Source of the DNA: Vanilla planifolia
Taxonomy: Eukaryota > Streptophyta > Magnoliopsida > Asparagales > Orchidaceae
DNA: 64,000 nucleotides
Assembly: GCA_023846275.1 (NCBI GenBank)
Contig: CM043878.1
Span: 6,379,501 to 6,443,500 of the forward strand
Direction of reading: 5' to 3'
The notes under the pieces are model-generated. The model ran no database searches, was not told the DNA's origin, and saw only the letters and a list, made by a program, of their open reading frames with translations. The position numbers and the translations under genes were made by a program. Below, piece after piece: positions 36,963-48,300 of the stretch. How positions within the stretch are numbered: the stretch's first letter is position 1; each line of letters starts with the position of its first letter.

Positions 36963-37980
36963 ATGATGCGTTTCGTTGTTTGCAACATCAGAGGAGTCAG
37001 GGATAGGAAGTCCAGATGTTATTTACAAAGGTTTGTACGTAAGGGCAATGTTGCTGCCGTGGCTCTTGTGGAGACGAGAGCTCAATGTTTCCTAAGGAAG
37101 GATGCGGATTGGCTTCTTGGGAAGGAATGGAATTTCATGGTCCAACCATCGGCTAGGATGTCAGCAGGAGTTATACTGTTGTGGAAGAGCTGAGTCGACA
37201 TCATGATCACGGCTGCTTCACTGCATGTAGTTGATTGTGAGGTGAGGCTGCGTGGCGTGAGCAAGCTGAATTGCTGCGTTGTGTATGGCCCCAAGGATCA
37301 TAACAAGCGGTAGGAGGTCTGGGATGTCATCAGGAATGCGTCCAGCAGGGATGACCCTCTCATTGTGGTGGGAGATCTTAATCTCGTGATGGCGCAAGGA
37401 GAGAAGCGGGGTGGGAGGAAGTTTATCTATGACAAAGGGCAACAGGAGCTTGCTGACTTCATGCAGGAGCTGCAGCTGGTGGACATGGGTTTTACCGGCA
37501 ATATCTTTACCTGGTGCAACGGGAAGCAGGGTGGCGCACGCATCCTGGAGAGACTCGATCTGGTTCTTATGAATACTGCGAGGATGCAAGTGTTTCCTGA
37601 ATGCTCTGTCAAGCACCTGGGCCGGCTTGGGTCTAACCATTGCTCTTTGCTGGTTGATCTGGGGTGCAGGAAGATGCGGGGGAACAACGAAAGGATACAA
37701 TTCGAAAGCGTTTGGCTGGATTTCTTGCAGTCAATTGGGGTGGTGCACCAAGCGTGGTGTAGGTGCGCGCGGGGGGGGGGGGGGGGGGACCGCATGGAGG
37801 AGCTAACGACTAAGTTCCATCATTCGCTGGTTGCACTGCAGAAGTGGAGCAAAGCCGAGGTGGGGAGCATTGCCAACAAGAATGTGGAGCTGGAGAGAAG
37901 CATCAATGAATTATAGAAGGAGTCTCGGGAGGGGCTAGCGGAGGATGAGAACACGCGCCTTGGCCACATGATTCAAAATA
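36963..37980 (+). pseudogene. LINE ORF2, endonuclease part only
   Basis: The frame starts MMRFVVCNIRGVRD and carries the order of motifs of AP-like endonucleases: CNIRG, ALVETR (catalytic Glu), VVYGP, VVGDLNLV (in place of GDFN), GFTGNIFTWCNG, ERLDLVL and GSNHCSLL. The last should be SDH, so the catalytic aspartate is replaced by asparagine. In-frame stops occur at 37,191-37,193, near 37,312 and at 37,914-37,916. The linker AALQKWSK/LERSINEL type sequence that normally precedes the RT is present to about 37,980. The RT, RNase H and 3' tail are absent. Confidence 0.8.
37771..37788 (+). repeat. Run of 18 G
   Basis: An unbroken G18 lies within the LINE ORF2 remnant, where it encodes glycines. 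It could form a quadruplex and is prone to length error in sequencing. Confidence 0.95.
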
Positions 37981-40114
37981 GATTATTCGAAGCTACTCGA
38001 TTTAATAACACATATTTCATAAAGAGGAAACACACAAAGCCATCCAATGAAGTTAGAAGAGATCATAACATCGAATATGGAGCAAATATCAAGCGCTTAC
38101 ATCGAATGAAGCAGTAACTGTTCAATCGAAGATTTGAAGGTGAGGGACGTCGCATGCTTTAGATGCTAAAATGTCGAACGTGATCACTGTCATGCGATAG
38201 TAAAAATGCATGATCGAACAATGATGGTTTAAGCTTACATTAGGTGCTATGGCAATGAATAATTTAATCCAACATTGTTCATTGTCAAAAGCACTTTCGG
38301 TTATGGGTTCAAACCAACCCATATGCACATTAGATTAGATTTCAGCCCAACTCTATGCTTTGCCTTACCTCAAATGGGTTTAGAATGTAATGGCCAAGGT
38401 CGAGCTCAACCTGATGTCATTCCAATTGTCTCCTTATTTGAAGCTTGCAAGTGTCATTTCGGGTTTGCTAGGCTCGAGAGCTTTGTATTTGGGCAAAAGC
38501 TTGGGATACGAAGGTATTTTTTAAATTATGAAAAATTAAATAAAATTATTATTATTTATTTAATCAAGATTTAATAATCAATCTAACATTAAATTTGCTA
38601 AAGATGTACAAGTAAGATTTAACCAAGAAAAAAATGATTGAAAAACATAATCATATGTTTCTTAAATCAATGAATGGTTTAAATAAGTTTTGAACTAAGA
38701 AAAGAATGAAAAAATAGAATTCTATATATTTTCTAGATTGAATAGTTGAATGCTAGAGTTAAGATTTTAAAGTGAGATGAATGGAGATATGTCTTATAAT
38801 CAATAAACTAATATTCTATTGCATAAAAAAATTTAAACATTTTCAAATTTGATATTCATATCTTAGATCCTTAAAGTTTGTTGAATGCTACAAGGTACTT
38901 TAAAAATCACTAGTTTGTCATATTTAAAAGTGTATGACTTGTTTGCTACATATAAACTTGTTTCACACTAAACAAATTCATTAGAATAAAATGTTAAACA
39001 TTTAAGATTTGATTTATCAAATATAAAAGTAACTTAATAGTTTTAACCATTTATTATTATTCACAACATTTTCTTCATCAAACTAAGTTGCATATTATTT
39101 TATTCTTATTTTATTTGTGTAATATTTGATGTCTTTTATATTATTTTAACATCGTATTTATTTGTACATTTATGTATAGTTATGCATAAGTACAACAAAA
39201 ATATACTTTTATTTCAAGTTTATTATATTAAAAATTATATATAGATATATATTATAACTGTATTATTATAAATATGTCTGTAAGATAATTCTAAGTTAGT
39301 ACAACTAAAATGCACAAGAATATTGAAACGTACATTAAAAGAATATTTAGAAATAAGCAAACTTAAAATATACATAAATATGTACAATACAAAACCATAT
39401 ATTATAAGAATATTATAAGTTAGTAAAATTGAAATATATATTGAGAAACATTTAAAAGCAAATACCACCTTAATAAAGTCAATTAAGTTTATAAATGTGG
39501 TTTTTAAGAATTTAGAAAGTCAGTTGTTGATTATAAATATTTTTAAAATACATTTAAAGCTTTTAAAAATATAAAACATATGCAAATTTCTAAATATTTA
39601 ATCAATATATTTTCTTAATAAAAATATTGCAAATATTATTATTAAAAATTACATTATGTAAAAAAAAGCACAGGTGTCAAAATTTAATATGTTTAAGCGT
39701 ATATAATACGTTTGATAGGTATGTATCTGATCTCGAATACAAGTGGGGTATTCGATGTCATCTTCATCCACCTTAGGCATAAGAGTTGTTGGTAATCAAT
39801 TGAAATTTGATTCAAAATAAAAAATAATTTGATTTTTAGTTGATTTTTAATCTTTTTTTTTTTGTGTATTTCCATATGTGGAAAATAATTTTTAATATTT
39901 CAAATTTTAAAAAAATTACATTATTGTATCCTAAAAAATGACAATTACATTTTGACAATAATCACTCCGTCGAGGAAGAAATTAGACAAGGTTTACAACA
40001 ACATTGTTTGTGTCCAAATGCGAACCAGAAAATGCAGGACAAAAACTATATGCTATATATTATTGTTATTCTAAAAACTTACCAATTTGGTCAATCATCA
40101 TCGTCGTCCACGTG
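37981..40114. other. AT-rich spacer
   Basis: A less AT-rich patch at 38,270-38,510 has an open frame without recognisable homology. The remainder, especially 38,800-39,950, is very AT-rich. No gene is supported. Confidence 0.55.
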
Positions 40115-41119
40115 TCAGACACGAAGCTGCTCCATCTGCACGTCCCGTTCCTTGAGGGGCATATACTCTCCGAGATAGACCTCGAGGTGATCGGCCAAGG
40201 CCGACTTGTCGATGCTCTCGTGGTGGTAAGACTTGCACACGAAGTACACAACCGTCTGCACCACCAGCGCGAACAATACCACCACCGACAACAACGCCAG
40301 CATCGCCACCGCTAAACCCAACCTTCCCACCGCCGGCAACGCCCCTACCACAACCAACTGCCGGAACGCCAGCTCGATTCCGAGGAACGCCATGTTCATC
40401 ATCACGAAGATAAAGGCGGCCAACCACATCTTCCCCCTCACCAATTCGCGGCTCCTCGCCATTGCGGCCGCCCCGCGCGCGTCCTCGAGCACAGACACCA
40501 CACTCGCCACGTGCCACACCACGCTGATCCAGACTAAGCCGGCGAGGTAGGCTAAGAATATGGCGATGGCGCAGATGATGCCCGCGACGCTGTTTCCGGC
40601 GAGGATGATGACAAAGACGAAGACCAATATGACGACGATGTTGTAGGCGAGGAGGATGAGGAAGGCGAAGAGGAAGGTGTGGGCAAGGCGGCGCCAGACC
40701 TTGGGGACGACGGAGAGGACCTTGCGGTAGGAGAGGAGGAGGTCGTGTTTGGCGGTGTAGGCGGAGGCGATGGTGTAGACAACGGCAGCGGTGGAGAGCA
40801 GAGAGAAGATAAGGAGGGCGACGAGGTAGAAGGCTTTGAAGAGGAGGAAGGCGGACCACTCGGAGGATATGCGATGGAGGAGGCGGCGCTCCGAGGGTGA
40901 TCCCGCTGCGGTGTGCTCGAGGGCGTTCTCGTTGCGGTCGATCTGCGAGAAGAGGAAGTGGGAGATTTGGATGTGGGCGAGAAAGAGGATGGAGAGGGGA
41001 ACGATCAAGGAGGAAGAGATCTGGGAGAATAGACGACGCCATGATACGATTAGTTTTGAGGCTTCGCGGCAGATGCCAATTAAGCCAAGGAATTGAAGCT
41101 CCTCCGGTTCGCAATCCAT
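40115..41119 (-). CDS. Six-span membrane protein of a plant family of unknown function
   Basis: An intronless frame of 334 residues. The start MDCEPEELQFLG was chosen because the motif M(D/E)..PEELQFL opens proteins of this plant family, often labelled polyadenylate-binding protein 1-B-binding protein; the frame runs further upstream but without an ATG. Hydrophobic segments lie at about 36-56, 91-116, 148-172, 178-206, 231-253 and 267-294. Between spans 4 and 5 lies the conserved amphipathic stretch SVLEDARGAAAMARSRELV. The tail has SIDKSALADHLEVYLGEYMPLK, also typical. The function is not known, and the inherited poly(A)-binding label has no support in the sequence. Codon third positions are strongly G/C, unlike the genes on either side. 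It lies on the same strand as the transporter gene, 1.4 kb downstream of it. Confidence 0.88.
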   Translation of the reverse strand: MDCEPEELQFLGLIGICREASKLIVSWRRLFSQISSSLIVPLSILFLAHIQISHFLFSQIDRNENALEHTAAGSPSERRLLHRISSEWSAFLLFKAFYLVALLIFSLLSTAAVVYTIASAYTAKHDLLLSYRKVLSVVPKVWRRLAHTFLFAFLILLAYNIVVILVFVFVIILAGNSVAGIICAIAIFLAYLAGLVWISVVWHVASVVSVLEDARGAAAMARSRELVRGKMWLAAFIFVMMNMAFLGIELAFRQLVVVGALPAVGRLGLAVAMLALLSVVVLFALVVQTVVYFVCKSYHHESIDKSALADHLEVYLGEYMPLKERDVQMEQLRV

Positions 41120-42560
41120 GTCTGCCGACCGGGGGTTTCTTGGCTGCTTGCTATCGATGCAATTCGAGAGCGCGTGTTGTTGATTCAAGGGAAGCTAGGT
41201 AAGTCGGCGGCTCGGGAAAGACAGATTAGGGTTTAATGAATGCTAATGAATTGGGGACGAAGGAGGATAGGAATTGCGAAGAGGTTTCTTCCTTGGATCA
41301 TACGAATAAGCTTCATTTAAAATGTCTCCCGTCTATAATTTTGATTTGTTCTCTGTGGAATTTGGTTGCGGTGGACTTTGAAATCTTTCATAGCTAGAGT
41401 AAAAAGTCTAAACTACCCTCCCGTTTAACCAATCCAAATTTTCTTAAGATCTGGTTCAGTTCGAAAAATAATTATTAACTTTTTATATCCTTTATTAAAA
41501 AAATTAAATACCAATTTTTAATCATGATTTTTCATGCTGTCATATATCTTGCCCTATCAGAGCTTTGACTTTTATAATTAATAGATCGTTAAATAGTTCA
41601 AAACCAACATAAATTGTCAACATCATCCGAATAAGAAATCAACATTTATTTTATAAAAGGATTGATTAAATAATATAACAATCCCAATTTATTAAATGTG
41701 ACATTTATTCATATATTGTTCTTTTTAAAAAAAGTGTCATTTAAAAGCATAGTTTAAATTAAATAATAAAAAAATAATAAGACTTCTATCAACCCTAAGG
41801 GCAAGTCTCCTTCAGAATTAAATAAAGTTTCCTTAGTGTTAATCCTTCGTTCTAGAATAAAAAGACGCGTTGCAAGTCGGTCTTCGCCGGCTAATATCCC
41901 AAATCATTTATGATTGGTTATTTAACCCTTCACATTTCGTTTACTTGTCAAGATTTTCTAACTCATTCTAGTCTCCCTCTTGCTTTGAAAAAATCATTCA
42001 ATGTTTTTTTCCATGTCAAACCAAGCATTTGATCAAGTTTCAAAACACATCATAAAAACAATCATTTACAAGCATATCACTAAACAAAGCTTTAATAGTG
42101 TAAGTGAACTATAAAAACAAGACCAGTTATGAAATATGACCTTTAACATAAACGACTTTTTCTTAAAAAAAAATATTTATACATGATCAAGTCCATGTTT
42201 ATTTCTTTATAATGTACGTTTTCTTGTAATGATATCTCATTCCAAACATCTAATTCCAGGCTTCCATGATAGTAAACATCATATAAAGATACAAATTTCA
42301 CGAGGCATTTTGGAGTTCCTGCAAAATTTAATTATCTAATGGTTCTACAGACAGGAGCTCTACAGAAGAGGAGAAGTTGATAAGAATCTACCCAAAAAAG
42401 AATGCAGGATTGAAGAAATCACAAACACTTCCCCTGCTCATAGTAAATTGAACCAAGATTTGGTTCTTGTTCTTGTACAGCGTGTTAAACTTAACACTTG
42501 TGTGAAAGGTAAGAAACAAAAGAGAAATTTCAGCTTTTCTATAAGGTGACTTCATCTCTG
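41120..42560. other. Spacer between the two minus-strand genes
   Basis: Positions 41,120-41,330 probably hold the 5' leader and promoter of the membrane protein gene. Positions 42,190-42,560 probably hold the 3' untranslated region of the transporter gene; an AATAAA on the minus strand lies at 42,198-42,203. The rest is AT-rich with nothing recognised. Confidence 0.45.
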
Positions 42561-45320
42561 CTACCCCTTCATCTTAGCTTTAGCAAAAAATACACCAGCC
42601 AAAAGTCCTGGATAAAAAAGGTAGTACAACACTGAAGCATGGCCCTAAAATTATTTAGAATTAACTATAGAAAAGCGTAGTCAAACTGACCAAAAAGAAT
42701 GCTCAACATGTTCTCCATGCTTGTAGGGACTTTGAAAAGAAGTATGCCGGCGATGGAGAGAGGAATCTTGTTCAGTGATCCGACGAGGCTGCAATTGTGA
42801 TTGAATGAAATGTAAAATGCAATAACTGTACATAAATTCTCAACGCAATGTTTGATTTGAATGAAAATAAAAGAAATGAAAGTGATTTTTTTATCACAAG
42901 TTGCCCTTTTGATGCCTAATAATTGTTATTTTGTAGAAAATTAACCTTTATTATTCTATTTGAGTTTTTTCTAGAGATTAAGAAATCTTATTCTTTTTGT
43001 AACAGTTAATATTTTTGTACTTGTAATATTGGATGTATTTAAATAAGTTTGTTTTATTCTTGTGTGAATTTATACCTTTTTATTTTTTACTTTAGCCACT
43101 TCTATAAACAACGTAAATCTATCGTTTAAATCTTTTTCTTCTATTTTATCATTTGGTCTATCATATTGTCACAAATCAAATTTGTTATACCATATCAACT
43201 TTATTACCTTATCGCTCTGTCAAAACAAATTCCTTATGGCTCCGTTGCGTGACACGTTACTCTCCTTGTTAACTTTGTTACGTCATAACAAATCCATCGC
43301 ACCATTCCAACTCTGATGCCTCGTTAGCTTTACTATACCACTTAATCCCAACTAAATCACAAATAGCTTTTGTTGCCTCCTTAGATCCAATGCAAATAAT
43401 TTGATGATAATAAAATCATTATTTTTGCAATATAATATTTTCTTCTAAGTAATCATATAAATCTTAAGTTATATTGAAATAATGTTTAAAAGTAATGTAA
43501 TAATTGATCAAATATGAAAAATAGAAGTAAAAAATTTTATCAAAACTAAATTGAAAAGATGTTTGAGAGTGACATAACAATTAACTGTGTGTGATAATTT
43601 TGGATCTAACTTAAACAAAAATAATAAGATATTCACGATGACATAATTGTTTATTAAACATAAAATTTAAGTCATTTTTCTTTTTATAGTAATAGCATGT
43701 ACAATCTGACTTAATCTCTTAAGATAATAAGATCTTAACAATTGTGGCCATAAGTGTTAATTTATAAGTTTTTCAAAAAGATTTTACTAAGTTTTCTAAA
43801 AAGCTATTCTATAAACTTCTAATCTAAAGCTTTCATAAATATCAATCCGTTTGATGAACCTATTAGACCATCTACTGGGCTCTGTTTAAAAACATCAAAT
43901 CATCTAATTGTCCTTAAAAATAATTGCATTGAAATATACATCGGATCGACCAAAGATTACATAAGAATATATGTTATGTTTCTTGGTACGACAAGATAGG
44001 GATTATAAGTTTAAAATTAGATCTCTGTCGAAGGTCCATCAAATCGTCCGATGTTAAGTCTGATGAATATTAAATCATTCGACAAGGATCTATCATTAAT
44101 CTAAATATGTGCCATCCAATCTATAAACTATCAGACAATCTAATCAATGCTTGTTGAATCATCCAATGATGTTTGCATCATATGATGGATGAATTTTATA
44201 TATATAGTCTTTATAGTCCTTTTAGGCAATCAAGATTAAAGTCACGTTGGGTTCCAATCAAACTATCTAGTATGCATTCAATGCTTCATTTGATAAAAAA
44301 AATCTAATGATTGGTTGGACCTTTTAATCAAATTGAACGTAAAGTTAGAGTTATGTTTGACAACCATTAGATTATCCGATCGACAACTCTCCATTCAACT
44401 AGTTATTTGATTTGAACAGTTCAAGCTTGACCTAATTTGACTGTCCAATGTAATCGAACCGTTTGACATGCGTGTGAAAAACCTGTAATGATCACTAAAT
44501 TGAAATATATGAGGTTATGTTATTGTAGCTAAACTCCAAGGTGAAATTGAACTATAAATAGGAGTTAAAATAATTGAGAGCTTTTACACTTGCAAAACCT
44601 TTGCAACTCAATTTCCCATCTATCACATGTTTTTAATTGTTCAAAAAGCTAAAAGATGCTTCAAGTTTTCCCTTTTGCAATCATTGAAGTGAAGCATCAT
44701 TTGCTCACTAATTGATAACATCATTATAATTAATTTACGACATAGTAGTATGCTTTCTAGATTATCTTAGTTATAAGATTTGGTATTTGAGCTTAACTAT
44801 TTTCTATGCTCTTACTTTCTTGTTATTTGTGTACTCCTCTAGGTTCCTTTGTAAGCTCTTCTAAACCAGTAATCTTGATCCCTAATCATCAATTTGTGTA
44901 ACTCAAAAACATATATAATAAAAAAGTTCACTCAATCAAAATATCACAATGGACATAATTATAATTATGTGAATCATAAAATGTAAGTCATAAGATATTC
45001 AATAAATTATGATATTAATATAAACAGTGATAGTTTAAAAATAATAAATTAAATTTTTGAGTTGATAAGTGTCACTTGTGTATTGTATTTACTAACTCAG
45101 GCTCTAATTGATGCAACACACCAAATTAGGGACCAAGTTAAGGTCTATATAAAAATGATACCATCAACACATAAGCTTAAGCTATTAAGCAAAGGCCCTG
45201 CTTTGTATATAAGCACTATAACTTATTCATATTCAATGTGAGAGCATTCTTTATGTAGTGCGTAACTCATGGTTTTCAAAAATCATTTGTTATGATTAAG
45301 CAGGATTTGCAATATCTTAA

Positions 45321-45355
<35 letters not shown>

Positions 45356-48300
45356 AGCTCTTGATATGCATGATATTTAAATGGGTTAAAAAGCTCTTGT
45401 TGAGCTTCTTAGTTTTGGTATAAAGTAGTTGGAGCAAATTTTCCATAGACATGAAGAAGCAGCTCAGTTTGGTTCAAGGAAAATCTATAATAAAACATAA
45501 CGTCAATCCTTTGAAGGAAAGATTGTTAAGCATAAATAAGAATAAGATTAAACCCAAATCAAGAGCTAAAATATCGTGCTAATAAATAAGTAGGTGACCA
45601 CTTATAAGCTTAAACATGTAAGTTGACAAATGCTCATCAAATAGTGTATTAGGCCAATTTTTGGCGCTCAGTTTTCATCTCCTATTATAATATGCTTGTA
45701 ATTAGTTGATTAGTATTATGAATGACACATCGTTGATCTCATTATTTTAAAACTTGCATTTAGGCTCAACTAAGATTGTAAGATACAAATGTCCTCTTTC
45801 ATTTTATCCATGATGCTTAGATCCTTATTGGCATCACCATCTACTTTTCGTCATTGAACAAGATAGGATAGATCTGTAATATCTAAAAATTTGAACCTCA
45901 AATATTATGCAGTCCAATTAATAAAAAATGATCTTTAATGAATAATGAAGTCTCTAGCTAAATGATTGTATGTAAGTACTAGTGCAATGAATGCCCTGCA
46001 ACCAAGAAGAACCCCCCTTAGTTTAATCATGCAATGGTTTGTACGTTAAGCCAGCCAAAGCGTTCTATTCCTTTAACAATAGAAATTTAGTAGGATGCCA
46101 AATTGAATAACATCTAAACATGGCTTGTGCTTGACAAATGCAAACAGCTGCATGATCATCCCAACTTCAAATTATAACAAAATGAAGCTCAAACTTTATA
46201 TTAGCAACCATAATATCGAAAGGAATTATATCACAACAAGCAAAGAAGTCATGTGACAAATAACAGGTTATGTCATTTTCAATTGTTGCTATACAAGAAG
46301 AAACAAATCTGAAATAAATTGCCATATGCTATATAAACGGAAACAAACACTAAAAAAACATATATTAAGCCGTGGTTTGACAACAGAATATCAGACAGAC
46401 TAACCGTGACATTAAAAATGAACAAATTAAGATAATATGAATTGCCAACTTAACCTTTAAGCATTGAAAGCATTTCACATTACCTGTAAGTAGTCGCACC
46501 TGTCTGGTGAAGAAACCACATTGAAGTGAAACTTATAGCAAGGCCTAGAAAGCCACTTAACGTAATCACTAACCAAAATGTTGGCATTCTCAGTAATGGC
46601 CTGAAAATTCACCTAATGGAATAGTAAGACAAAAGTAAACTAAAGTAAAGTCAGGCTAAAACTTATTTAAGTAAATAGCACATTTGTTTCCCAAAATGAA
46701 TATAAAGCTGATGGAAATGGCCACTATGTTGCTTATTTTAAAGCAATTGCAGTTTTTTAAGAAAGCAAGATGGTTTTTTAGGAAAGGGTCTCAATGTTGA
46801 GGGATTAGAAGCACCGGTGCGTCAAGGGAAAGAATAGTTTTAGCCACAAAGTTCATCAGCTTATTCATGGGGCAGCTGCTTAGCTCCAATGTTTGCTCAT
46901 TTAAGTCTACTTCATCAAGTAATATTTGCAAGAAATACTACGATCAATGCCTAACATTATTGCACTTGGTGAACATACGACAAAAGTTGCTGTTAAACAT
47001 TATATGATTTACATATTATTAGAAATTAGAAAAAGAAGTAAACAAAAATAATGTTCAAACAACTTTTATTATGTTAATATAATATATAAACACAATATAT
47101 CTATGTGTGTATCCAAATGTTTGTAGTATGGACTATAAACAAAGTTTGTACAAAAAAGTAATAAATTAGTGAGATATTTGAGAACAACTCAGAGAGATAA
47201 GCTCTAAACAAATATTTTGAAGATGCTTGGCTCTCATCTCTCTTTAAATGCATATATTATTAGTATTAATCTGAAACATGAATGGGATTATCAAAAAACC
47301 TATATCATAATGTGTTTACATGCTCAATTTCTTAAACAATCCAAATGAAGAATTGAACCAGTTTGCCTTTTGGGTCATCATGGCAAAATGATCCAAGGGC
47401 GGAACAAGACTGCTTTTGAACTGAACACTTAAAAGAAACATAGACATATCTAACTCTGATTGCAAAATGCTCAAGCAAAAGGAAAAGGAAAAAAAACTAA
47501 ATATGCTCCTCAATATGAATGGTTGAGGAACTTACATCTATCCTAAAAGTTGGGAAATAAAAATGATGATGAGATTTGACTTTGAGATTAAAACTAATAT
47601 CTCTACTGCTTACAATTTTTTTTTTCTTTAGCTTATAATGCTTACACGCTTGACATATGTGATTTTCTCCATAGATCATTAATGAAATAAGCCTAAGTGC
47701 GTTTCAGCATTTATGTACATACTGCCCTTTTTTAATATTACCAATATGCTGAGAGGGAAAACAGTAATCAATATCAATACAATGAGCAAGATAGTTATAA
47801 AATCACCATGCCAAGGTCCAGAGCTTACTGTTACTAGGGCATGTTAAATGAGCATGTAAAACTAGAAATATATTATCGCTTGATGAAAAGTGATAAGAAG
47901 GAATGAATAATCTTACGTTTTCAAAAGATAGTCTACTTCGTTGAATGCAAGAGTAAGAATAATCCCAAATGGTAATGAAAGGACATTATTGAGCAAAACC
48001 ATTGAAAACTCATTCAAGGTACCAGATTTTGTGGCTTCGTTAGCAACATCCATTACCCTGCGTAGTGTCAACTAAGAACAAGAGCATTTGTTAATGCAAA
48101 GCATTTCAAAAGACATGTGAAAGAAAATGAAAATTTAGTTATCAATGCAGTAGCATGTCCAACATGGCTCCAGACAATAGAAGTATTGATCAAATGTAAA
48201 CACGCTTGTCCCTTTCAGAATATGCCAGCACTATAGTAGTATGTAAGTTCTGTAACAAATAATCCTCCCGGATCTTCATGAATCCACAAAGTGTTTGCAA

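Larger units (their letters stand above)
34980..37980 (+). mobile_element. LINE retrotransposon, 3' half missing (LINE 1)
   Basis: A GC-rich island holds a broken ORF1 (35,016-36,264) and the endonuclease half of ORF2 (36,963-37,980), in the normal order. Homology fades at about 37,980 into AT-rich DNA before any reverse transcriptase. The order and content match plant L1-type LINEs. The left end is not precisely defined; sequence from 34,600 on may be its 5' untranslated region. Loss of the 3' end is unusual, because LINE insertion normally truncates the 5' end. This suggests a later deletion or rearrangement. Confidence 0.75.

Noticed and set aside
38275-38574. 99-residue plus-strand frame beyond LINE 1
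   Set aside because: No recognised homology; it may be transposon debris, but I could not support a family.
40098-41114. 338-residue minus-strand frame rich in Arg, Pro and His
   Set aside because: It overlaps the membrane protein gene in another frame, and its composition is only the shadow of a GC-rich coding sequence. The 357-residue version of the true frame starts from a non-ATG codon, so I used the ATG at 41,119.
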